Of a stretch of DNA of 14,037 nt, positions 6,289 to 12,380 are shown in pieces. The notes below the pieces were generated by a model. That model was given only the letters and a program-made list of their open reading frames with translations. It searched no databases and had not been told where the DNA came from. The translations under genes and the position numbers were made by a program. The stretch's first letter is position 1. Each line of letters starts with the position of its first letter. The stretch spans positions 1 to 14,037 of the forward strand of contig JAVVRI010000083.1 in assembly GCA_036654795.1 (NCBI GenBank). Reading direction: 5' to 3'. This DNA comes from JAVVRI01 sp036654795 (GTDB taxonomy: Bacteria > Bacteroidota > Bacteroidia > Bacteroidales > Tannerellaceae).

Positions 6289-8361
6289 TTAGTTGTTGAA
6301 CGTTACAGCAATACCCATCTTGAGCACCATCGGATTGAGGGGATAATGTGCTAACGAGAAGTATTCGGGATCAACAAACTTTGCCCCCAAGTTGTAGGCC
6401 ATTACAAAGAAACGTGCCTGTTTCAAGTGGAAGTTTACGTAACCATTAATTAATGGATAGTTACCCACGTCAACCTTGTCTTGTAGCTGGAACTGTTGGG
6501 TGGCCGGCTCGTAGTAAGGTGCTTTGTAGGCTGTGTTGTAGTACATATTGGCTCCAATCTGGAGTGTCAGCACTTTTGCTAATTTAAAAGCGCAGTATAG
6601 GTTGGTGTATATACTAATATGAGGCAGTGGTAATATTTCTTTATTACTACTCAATTGGTAGATTGCTTCTCCTTCCCAGCCGAACGCTTTATAACGGAAG
6701 TCTTGTTTGAGTCGGGCGGAGACAATCTGTAGGTTACCATCATATTGGCTAGGCAATCCGGTTTGATTGAAGTAAACGTAGTTTTGCACACTTTCTACTC
6801 CGGCAGATAGTGTGGTATGAGTTGACTCCAAGTTTATTTCTGCTCCGGCATAAAATTGCTGGGTGTTCTTTAAATTCGTATCCCACCAAAAGAAACGTGA
6901 ATGGTTGTGCCGTTGAAAGAAGGCAGGCGTTACGTTTTTCAGGTAGCCGATTGCTTTGATCGTTGCCTCCTTTTTAAAGAGTGGAAAGCGAGTTTGTAAA
7001 TTAGCGTTGATGCGGAATTCTCCCAAATCGCTACCCACCAAACAGAGTTCGCCGCGGGCGTTATAGGTTAGGATACTTCCCTGCTGCTTCGACAACTCGG
7101 CACCTAGATAGGTAGAGAATTCATCAAATATTTCGTTTGGATTAAAGTTAAACGTTGTAGGTTGAAAGTAAGAGACGCCTTCTGGCCCATAAGTAGCTCC
7201 GGGAATGGGAGCAGGCATTTTAAATCGGCGCTTTTCGAAACTGACAAAGGCTGCTAGTCCAAATTTCACCCAATCTTGAAAGCCTTCGCGTAAGGAGAGG
7301 GCGAACGTATTCTTTAGATACCAGGCCGAAGCACGATCTTCTGCTATCTTATAATTGCCATAGTTAGCCACGTAGCAGGTATCGATTCCAGGATCTTGCG
7401 AGAGGTAATGGCGGCGGTTGTCCTCGTATTCCATTGTGTGGATAATGCTGGATACTGGAATAAACTGTTCTTTTACTGTACCGTCCTCGTTTGTCTCGTC
7501 TAGCGTACGGCTAAATCCGAGATTGTAACGATGTGTTAGGTAATATTGTTTGCCACGCACGCGATTCCATGTTTGGGTAAAACGTACAGGGAATGCCTTG
7601 GTGTCGGTAATGCGCGTGCCATCTGTAAAGTCATCCGGATTGGTGATGTAGCGGTCGTTGGTCAATCCTCCGTTTTCGAAGTTGATAAAGTTGTAGTTGC
7701 TCAAGTAGGCATGTAGTTCGTATCGGTCGGAACGGAAGCTGCCAAAAAGACGATAGCTAAGCAACTTGTTTCCATTACTATTATAATGACCGCGGCCATA
7801 AATATAATCCAAGTCTCCACCCACATTTACCTTTTTGCCGAAGTTTATTGAAAGGGTACCTTTCAATTGTTCCTCCTTTGTGATGCTTCCTCCCCCGGTG
7901 GTATATAATATATGTGTGTAAGGCACCTTGTTGTCGTAGAAACGAGCATTCGCCGGCGTGGTAATGTTGTAATCGTATGGATCAGAAAAGATAAAGTCTC
8001 GCGCTTCCGGACGTTCGGAGAAAATACGGGTTTGCGCCGGTGATCCGATATTAGCCAAGTAGCCAATGGCTAGTGATTTGCTTTCCATCAACGTACTGTT
8101 GCTGAAGTTGAGCCGATTGGTATCCATCGGTACGAGATAGGGGGTACTCAGCCTGTCCGATAACTGGTAAGCTTTGATTCGTGCGGAGTTGAGTGCGGAA
8201 CTGTCTGCTTTAAGCAAACTATCCGGTAACTCTTTTCGGGGTGTAGCAAGACCGGACGTAGATCGGCTGCTTCGTCCTGGTCTGCTGCCTCCGGGGCGTT
8301 GTGCCTGCATAGTTGTTGCGGCACTTAGCAGAAAGAGCAATATGTATAGACAATACTTCAT
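6289..8361 (-). CDS. Putative outer-membrane porin (Porin_10-like)
   Basis: 690 residues when started at the ATG at 8361. The frame extends to a TTG at 8370, but the ATG puts MKYCLYILLFLLSAATTMQAQ, a clean signal peptide, at the N-terminus. After likely cleavage near AQ-RP comes a basic, Gly/Ser/Arg-rich stretch (RPGGSRPGRSSRSTS). The rest alternates aromatic and polar residues as in beta-strands of an outer-membrane barrel, and the protein ends in a beta-strand (MGIAVTFNN). Sequence and length fit the Bacteroidetes putative porin family (PF14121 type), from memory. The solute-binding-like gene follows closely, which suggests a shared transport or sensing role at the envelope. The gene lies directly downstream of the oxidoreductase operon terminator, so it should have its own promoter. 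The substrate is unknown. Confidence 0.85.
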   Translation of the reverse strand: MKYCLYILLFLLSAATTMQAQRPGGSRPGRSSRSTSGLATPRKELPDSLLKADSSALNSARIKAYQLSDRLSTPYLVPMDTNRLNFSNSTLMESKSLAIGYLANIGSPAQTRIFSERPEARDFIFSDPYDYNITTPANARFYDNKVPYTHILYTTGGGSITKEEQLKGTLSINFGKKVNVGGDLDYIYGRGHYNSNGNKLLSYRLFGSFRSDRYELHAYLSNYNFINFENGGLTNDRYITNPDDFTDGTRITDTKAFPVRFTQTWNRVRGKQYYLTHRYNLGFSRTLDETNEDGTVKEQFIPVSSIIHTMEYEDNRRHYLSQDPGIDTCYVANYGNYKIAEDRASAWYLKNTFALSLREGFQDWVKFGLAAFVSFEKRRFKMPAPIPGATYGPEGVSYFQPTTFNFNPNEIFDEFSTYLGAELSKQQGSILTYNARGELCLVGSDLGEFRINANLQTRFPLFKKEATIKAIGYLKNVTPAFFQRHNHSRFFWWDTNLKNTQQFYAGAEINLESTHTTLSAGVESVQNYVYFNQTGLPSQYDGNLQIVSARLKQDFRYKAFGWEGEAIYQLSSNKEILPLPHISIYTNLYCAFKLAKVLTLQIGANMYYNTAYKAPYYEPATQQFQLQDKVDVGNYPLINGYVNFHLKQARFFVMAYNLGAKFVDPEYFSLAHYPLNPMVLKMGIAVTFNN

Positions 8362-8367
8362 GGGTTG

Positions 8368-8375
8368 CAAAGATA
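8368..8375 (-). promoter_or_regulatory. Promoter -7 element TATCTTTG immediately ahead of the porin start
   Basis: Read on the minus strand, TATCTTTG is a perfect match to the Bacteroides -7 consensus TAnnTTTG. It ends only six bases before the porin ATG (8361), so transcription would begin at or within a few bases of the start codon. No convincing -33 TTTG is seen upstream, where the operon terminator stem lies. Confidence 0.45.
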
Positions 8376-8410
8376 TAATAAAAGGGCGTTTCTTTTGTAG
8401 AAACGCCCTT
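8376..8410 (-). terminator. Intrinsic terminator of the 2-oxoacid oxidoreductase operon
   Basis: An 11-bp perfect stem, AAGGGCGTTTC (8382-8392) with GAAACGCCCTT (8400-8410), encloses a 7-nt loop. On the minus strand the stem is followed by a run beginning TTTTATTATA. It lies about 20 bases past the gamma-subunit stop at 8432, as expected for a rho-independent terminator. The plus-strand side also has T-rich sequence, so it could work in both directions. Confidence 0.85.
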
Positions 8411-8431
8411 CTTTATGTTCTTTTTGCATGT

Positions 8432-8974
8432 TTACATTTTCTGAATGATCTCCATACCCTTCTTGATGGCTTCTTCGTTCATAGGTATCAACTTGTGATG
8501 GCGTTCGGGCAGGGACTTTTTTAGTCCTAGCAATACGTTTTCCAGTTTCACCATTGGAACAATCTTGAGTAAGCCGCCCAGAATAAGCATGTTAAATGCT
8601 TTTTCGTTTTTCATCTCGGTAGCTACATCCATTGCGTCCACACGATAAGCACTAATATCTGTACGCTTTACAGGGGTATGTATGCCGTATCCGTCATAGA
8701 TCAAGATGCCACCCGGCTTTACTTTTCCTTCAAACTTATCCATTGAAGGTTGGTTCAAAATGATGGCAATGTCGTATTCGTTCAGGATAGGCGAACTGAT
8801 TGGTTCATCGCTTAGAATAACAGTTACGTTTGCCGTACCCCCACGCTGTTCAGGTCCATAGGATGGCATCCAGCTAACCTCTTTGCCTTCCATTAGTCCG
8901 GAATAGGCCAGTATCTTACCCATCGACAGTACACCTTGTCCGCCAAATCCGGCTATAATTATTTCTTGTTTCAT
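8432..8974 (-). CDS. 2-oxoacid:ferredoxin oxidoreductase gamma subunit (VorC/KorC-like)
   Basis: 180 residues from the ATG at 8974. An upstream in-frame ATG at 9088 exists, but it would add 38 residues of out-of-family sequence and overlap the beta-subunit gene. The chosen start puts MKQEIIIAGFGGQGV at the N-terminus, with the gamma-subunit signature GFGGQGV at 9-15. PSYGPEQRGGTANV is also characteristic, followed by NEYDIAIILNQPSMDKF. In pyruvate/2-oxoacid:acceptor oxidoreductases this subunit packs against alpha and beta and contributes to the coenzyme A-binding region. It is the last gene of the operon, 23 bases after the beta-subunit stop, and is followed by a strong terminator. Substrate class cannot be decided from this subunit. 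Confidence 0.92.
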   Translation of the reverse strand: MKQEIIIAGFGGQGVLSMGKILAYSGLMEGKEVSWMPSYGPEQRGGTANVTVILSDEPISSPILNEYDIAIILNQPSMDKFEGKVKPGGILIYDGYGIHTPVKRTDISAYRVDAMDVATEMKNEKAFNMLILGGLLKIVPMVKLENVLLGLKKSLPERHHKLIPMNEEAIKKGMEIIQKM

Positions 8975-8997
8975 CTTAAATAAATGTGCTAATCTCG

Positions 8998-9762
8998 TTA
9001 TTCGTTGTTCTTTAAGTCGCCAAGAGGATAGAAGGGAAACATGTTTTCCACCATCCATTCGTTTGCCTTTTCGGGCGTAGTCTTCCAACCGGACGAGCAG
9101 GTAGAGACAAACTCCACAACCGAAGTTCCTTTACCTGCCATTGCGTTTTCGAAGGCTTTACGCAGGTATTTCTTTGCTTTTTTAACAGCGGCAGCGGTAT
9201 GTACGCTCTGTCGTGTCACGAGGCAAGTACCTTCCAATTGAGCTAGCAGATTACCGATCTTGAGCGGATAACCGTTCAGGGCAATGTCACGTCCGTAAGG
9301 AGTGGTGGAGGTGGCCATGCCCTCCAAAGTAGTCGGTGCCATTTGTCCACCAGTCATGCCGTAGATTGCATTGTTTACAAATACGATTACAATGTTTTCG
9401 CCACGGTTGGCGGCATGGATGGTCTCTGCCGTACCGATGGCAGCCAAGTCGCCGTCACCTTGATAAGTGAATACCATTTTGTCCGGATTCAATCTCTTTA
9501 CGGCTGAAGCGATAGCGGGCGCACGACCGTGAGCCGCTTCTATCCAGTCAATATCCAGATAGTTATATGCGAATACGGCGCAGCCTACAGGAGAGATGCC
9601 GATGGTTTTATCTTCGAGTCCCATTTCTTCAATGACCTCCGCAATCAGCTTATGTATTACGCCGTGACTACATCCGGGGCAGTAGTGCATGGCGTTCTCG
9701 TTCATCAGCCTGGGCTTGGTGTATACCAGGTTTTCCGGTTTAATTATTTCGTTGAGTTCCAT
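8998..9762 (-). CDS. 2-oxoacid:ferredoxin oxidoreductase beta subunit, TPP-binding (VorA/KorB-like)
   Basis: 254 residues. The thiamine-diphosphate/Mg motif begins GDGD (102-105) and closes at NNAIYGMTGGQ (130-140). Cys28 and Cys31 (HYCPGC), Cys61 (VGCAVF) and Cys222 (STCSSGW) match the cysteine pattern that holds a proximal [4Fe-4S] cluster in this subunit type. It carries out the decarboxylation step, converting a 2-oxoacid plus CoA to acyl-CoA, CO2 and reduced ferredoxin with the other subunits. The ATG at 9762 lies 16 bases after the stop of the small membrane-protein gene. Beta subunits of 2-oxoglutarate (Kor) and 2-oxoisovalerate (Vor) enzymes look alike, so the substrate is unresolved. 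Confidence 0.93.
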   Translation of the reverse strand: MELNEIIKPENLVYTKPRLMNENAMHYCPGCSHGVIHKLIAEVIEEMGLEDKTIGISPVGCAVFAYNYLDIDWIEAAHGRAPAIASAVKRLNPDKMVFTYQGDGDLAAIGTAETIHAANRGENIVIVFVNNAIYGMTGGQMAPTTLEGMATSTTPYGRDIALNGYPLKIGNLLAQLEGTCLVTRQSVHTAAAVKKAKKYLRKAFENAMAGKGTSVVEFVSTCSSGWKTTPEKANEWMVENMFPFYPLGDLKNNE

Positions 9763-9778
9763 TATCCTTGAATTGTTT

Positions 9779-9949
9779 TTATTTCACAAATCTCATTATA
9801 TACTGTATCAGTCGGAGGCCAACAGCAGCCCCACCACAATAGAGGAATGCCAAGCGATTATCTATCGCAAAGTAACAAACTACGGTCGCTATGGCCAGTA
9901 GCATAAACAGAAGGGTGAGTATCTCGTCCGCTTTACTTTTACGAAACAT
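9779..9949 (-). CDS. Small two-helix membrane protein (56 aa) embedded in the oxidoreductase operon
   Basis: Found by translating the 191-bp gap between the alpha and beta genes on the minus strand. ATG at 9949 and TAA at 9779-9781 give 56 residues: MFRKSKADEI, then a hydrophobic helix (about 11-29, LTLLFMLLAIATVVCYFAI), a short polar turn DNR, and a second helix (about 33-50, LAFLYCGGAAVGLRLIQY), ending MRFVK. The basic N-terminus and basic C-terminal end suggest a hairpin with both ends in the cytoplasm. Spacing is what a real cistron would have: 4 bases after the alpha stop and 16 before the beta start. I do not recognise a family. Its position among subunit genes of a soluble complex suggests a membrane anchor or accessory peptide, which is inference only. 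It is below common length cutoffs and could be missed by gene callers. Confidence 0.78.
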   Translation of the reverse strand: MFRKSKADEILTLLFMLLAIATVVCYFAIDNRLAFLYCGGAAVGLRLIQYIMRFVK

Positions 9950-9953
9950 ACGC

Positions 9954-11036
9954 TTATTTTATTAACTTATTTTTAAGTGCTACCAGTATCTCGTCCGGAG
10001 TAAACACGATGCCGCCGAGGCGTCCGAAATGTTCTACCGGTATTTGTCCGTTCACAGCGAGGCGTATATCTTCTACCATCTGACCTGCGTTGAGTTCGAC
10101 AGACAGCATACCTTTTACTTTGTGCGCATAGGCCTCAATAGCATGTTTGGGAAATGGCCAAAGTGTGATAGGACGGAGTAGGCCGAGGCGAATACCTTCT
10201 GCACGTGCGTTCTCTACTACCTTTTGGCAGATACGGGCAGATGAACCGAAGGCGACCAGCAGATATTCCGCATCATCGCAATGGAACTCTTCGTAACGTA
10301 CTTCGGCCTCTTCAATGCGGCGATACTTGGCTTGGAAGCGATTGTTGTTTTCCTCCATAATTGCAGGATCAAGCTCCAGCGAAGTGATAATGTTTGGCTT
10401 GCGTCCACCCGTCTTGCCTTGCGTAGCCCAAGGGCATTCTTCGCGGATTTCAGCTTCTGTTTTACGCTCGCGGAAGGGTGGAAGTACTACTTTCTCCATC
10501 ATCTGGCCAATGATTCCGTCTGCCAGAATAATGGCGGGGTTCGAATATTTAAAGGCTAAATCCAATCCTAGGCCTACGAAGTCAGCCATCTCTTGCACCG
10601 AGGAGGGAGCTAGTGTGATCAGACGGTAGTCGCCATGTCCACCACCTTTTACGGTTTGGAAGTAGTCAGCTTGACTGGGCTGAATAGTTCCTAGTCCGGG
10701 ACCGCCACGCATTACGTTTACAATGAGGCACGGCAATTCGGCGCCTGCTATGTAAGAGATTCCTTCTTGTTTTAAACTGATGCCGGGGCTGGAGGAGGAG
10801 GTCATCACGCGTTTACCTGTTCCGGCACCGCCATATACCATATTAATTGCGGCTACTTCACTTTCAGCTTGAAGTACCACCATACCGGTCGTTTTCCAAG
10901 GCATTTCTGCCATCAATGTTTCCAATATCTCTGATTGGGGAGTGATAGGGTATCCGAAATATCCGTCCACACCGCAGCGTATGGCGGCATGTGCAACGGC
11001 TTCGTTTCCCTTCATAAGTCTTATATCTTCTGCCAT
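9954..11036 (-). CDS. vorB: 2-oxoacid:ferredoxin oxidoreductase alpha subunit (VorB-like)
   Basis: 360 residues. The N-terminal pyrimidine-binding-type domain is visible as GNEAVAHAAIRCGVDGYFGYPITPQSEI, then LQAESEVAAINMVYGGAGTGKRVMTSSSSPG, and VMRGGPGLGTIQPSQADY. The C-terminal half (about 255-350) has the transketolase-C-like fold segment EYLLVAFGSSARI, GLLRPITLWPFP and LSVELNAGQMVEDIRL. This is the alpha subunit of a four-subunit enzyme, pairing with beta to form the active site. The start at 11036 lies 7 bases after the ferredoxin-subunit stop. The name VorB (3-methyl-2-oxobutanoate, i.e. 2-oxoisovalerate) is the usual annotation for this subunit arrangement; 2-oxoglutarate (KorA) remains possible. 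Confidence 0.92.
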   Translation of the reverse strand: MAEDIRLMKGNEAVAHAAIRCGVDGYFGYPITPQSEILETLMAEMPWKTTGMVVLQAESEVAAINMVYGGAGTGKRVMTSSSSPGISLKQEGISYIAGAELPCLIVNVMRGGPGLGTIQPSQADYFQTVKGGGHGDYRLITLAPSSVQEMADFVGLGLDLAFKYSNPAIILADGIIGQMMEKVVLPPFRERKTEAEIREECPWATQGKTGGRKPNIITSLELDPAIMEENNNRFQAKYRRIEEAEVRYEEFHCDDAEYLLVAFGSSARICQKVVENARAEGIRLGLLRPITLWPFPKHAIEAYAHKVKGMLSVELNAGQMVEDIRLAVNGQIPVEHFGRLGGIVFTPDEILVALKNKLIK

Positions 11037-11043
11037 GATGTTG

Positions 11044-11271
11044 TTATAGTTTTACTTTGTAAATGGTTAAACATCCATCCGGGCAAACCAGTCCACAACT
11101 GGCACAACCAATGCAAGCATCCGGATTTTTCATATATACATAGTGATAACCTTTGTTATTCACCTCTCGTGGATGTAGTTCCAATACATCCGAAGGGCAG
11201 GCAACAACGCAGAGATTACACCCTTTGCATCGTTCTGTGTTAACAACAACAGCCCCTTTTATTTTTGCCAT
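11044..11271 (-). CDS. 2x[4Fe-4S] ferredoxin-type delta subunit of the 2-oxoacid oxidoreductase
   Basis: 75 residues with two classical [4Fe-4S] motifs: Cys15, 18, 21 and 25 followed by Pro26, and Cys53, 56, 59 and 63 followed by Pro64, plus an extra Cys67. This bacterial-type 8Fe ferredoxin subunit relays electrons from the TPP site to external ferredoxin. First gene of the operon. The ATG at 11271 is the only start that keeps a short natural N-terminus (MAKIKGAVVVNTERC). It is a dedicated subunit and not a free ferredoxin, judging from its place directly before alpha. Confidence 0.92.
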   Translation of the reverse strand: MAKIKGAVVVNTERCKGCNLCVVACPSDVLELHPREVNNKGYHYVYMKNPDACIGCASCGLVCPDGCLTIYKVKL

Positions 11272-11303
11272 ATCTTTATATAATTTAGTGTAAAATCAAA
11301 TTA

Positions 11304-11332
11304 GCCAGATACAAATGCTTTCTGTATCTGGC
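11304..11332 (-). promoter_or_regulatory. 5'-leader hairpin of the oxidoreductase operon
   Basis: A perfect 10-bp stem, GCCAGATACA (11304-11313) with TGTATCTGGC (11323-11332), has a 9-nt loop. Given the promoter element at 11336-11343, transcription would begin at about 11329-11333, so the hairpin would sit at the very 5' end of the mRNA. It could stabilise the transcript or attenuate it. Alternatively it is a second, distal terminator for the DUF368 transcript, since the sequence past it is T-rich. Confidence 0.55.
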
Positions 11333-11335
11333 CGT

Positions 11336-11363
11336 CAAAGTTAGTAAATTCTTTCTAAACGAA
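11336..11363 (-). promoter_or_regulatory. Promoter of the 2-oxoacid oxidoreductase operon
   Basis: On the minus strand TAACTTTG (11343 to 11336) is a perfect TAnnTTTG -7 box. TTCG (11363-11360), 20 bases upstream, is a three-of-four match to the -33 TTTG. The first gene starts about 65 bases downstream. The element sits between the DUF368 stop-proximal hairpin and the leader hairpin, which fits a separate transcription unit. Confidence 0.5.
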
Positions 11364-11431
11364 TTCATTTTTACTTTAATTATCCTATATTCAGATACAC
11401 TGGTTTTTGCTTGCTAGCGTTATTTTCTCAA

Positions 11432-11456
11432 ATATCCGGAATAATAATCCGGATAT
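11432..11456 (-). terminator. Hairpin terminator after the DUF368 gene
   Basis: An 8-bp perfect stem, ATATCCGG (11432-11439) with CCGGATAT (11449-11456), has a 9-nt A/T loop and starts 3 bases past the DUF368 stop codon (11460-11462). The minus-strand sequence after it is TTTGAGAAAATAA, only weakly T-rich, so termination may be partial. Confidence 0.55.
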
Positions 11457-11459
11457 AAG

Positions 11460-12371
11460 TTATGCTTTTGCCTCTTTGGTGGATAATTTTTCGAGAAGGT
11501 AGACGATGAGAAAACCTGCTATCATGAGTGCAACGGCCTCGCCAACCAAATGATTCGGCATCGTGTTACTTTCTACTAAAGGTTTTAGCACACCATGGCT
11601 GTCGGTAAATGTTTCGAGCGTCTCTTTCCACGGCCATACCTTGTTAAGTGAGCCCAGCATAAAGCCGGCCAGCACGGCGATGGTCGTGTCGTGAAACCGA
11701 CGCAACGCATAGGACAGTACTCGCGAAAAGCTAGTGATGCCGATAGCTGCACCTGCTATAAAAGTCAGTATCACCGGGATGTTAAACGTTTTGACTGCCT
11801 CCATTACGTAGAAGTACTTACCCAGAAGCACCAATATAAAACTACCCGAAATGCCCGGTAGAATCATTGCGCAAATGGCAATGGCGCCGCAAAGGAAGAT
11901 GAAAAGCAGGTTGGTAGGCGTCTCAGTCGGGGTAGCAACTGTTATGTAGTATGCCCCGATTGTTCCAATGATGAAGCTTAGTATCGTTTTCCAGTTCCAT
12001 TGCCGGATGTCTTTGGAGACAAACCATGTGGAGGCCAGCACCAGTCCGAAAAAAAACGACCAGACCAATACAGGATGAAACTCCAGCAGATAAGTGATCA
12101 GCTTAGCCAGCGAAAAGATGCTGATGGCAATTCCCCCAACAATGGAGAACAGAAAACTAGCATTTATCGCTTTCCAGAAAGCAGCTATTTTGAGCGTAAA
12201 AAGTAGTCGTAGGGTTGTTGCGTTGATACTCTTGATGGAATTAAGCAACTCTTCATATATACCTACTATAAAAGCAATGGTACCGCCCGATACACCGGGC
12301 ACAACATCGGCCGCCCCCATTCCCATGCCTTTCAGCACTAGTAGGCCATAATCTTTGATTGTTCTGTTCAT
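11460..12371 (-). CDS. DUF368 polytopic membrane protein (putative undecaprenyl-phosphate translocase family, PopT-like)
   Basis: 303 residues, highly hydrophobic, with roughly eight to ten membrane segments. The two family signatures are present: DVVPGVSGGTIAF (22-33) and MILPGISGSFILVLLG (169-184). They look like related halves, consistent with an internally duplicated, inverted transporter fold. DUF368 (PF04018) members have recently been reported to return undecaprenyl phosphate across the cytoplasmic membrane for reuse in envelope polymer synthesis; applying that here is family-level inference. The start codon at 12371 lies 9 bases after the TPR-gene stop, so the two are probably co-transcribed. 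The usual PopT and DUF368 length (about 270-310) is matched and nothing is missing. Confidence 0.9.
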   Translation of the reverse strand: MNRTIKDYGLLVLKGMGMGAADVVPGVSGGTIAFIVGIYEELLNSIKSINATTLRLLFTLKIAAFWKAINASFLFSIVGGIAISIFSLAKLITYLLEFHPVLVWSFFFGLVLASTWFVSKDIRQWNWKTILSFIIGTIGAYYITVATPTETPTNLLFIFLCGAIAICAMILPGISGSFILVLLGKYFYVMEAVKTFNIPVILTFIAGAAIGITSFSRVLSYALRRFHDTTIAVLAGFMLGSLNKVWPWKETLETFTDSHGVLKPLVESNTMPNHLVGEAVALMIAGFLIVYLLEKLSTKEAKA

Positions 12372-12380
12372 GCTATGTTT

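Noticed and set aside
8362..8370. TTG start for the porin, three codons upstream
   Set aside because: The TTG lies within the TATCTTTG promoter box, and the downstream ATG gives a standard signal peptide.
8975..9088. N-terminal extension of the gamma subunit from an ATG at 9088
   Set aside because: It overlaps the beta-subunit coding end, adds sequence unlike the family, and the ATG at 8974 gives the canonical MKQEIIIAGFGGQGV start.
9689..9901. Plus-strand 70-residue frame over the alpha-beta gap
   Set aside because: It is antisense to the small membrane-protein gene and to the start of the beta gene, with no homology signal; a shadow frame.
11272..11459. Riboswitch ahead of the oxidoreductase operon
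   Set aside because: Only single simple hairpins are visible; no multi-helix aptamer pattern such as the TPP THI-box was recognised.
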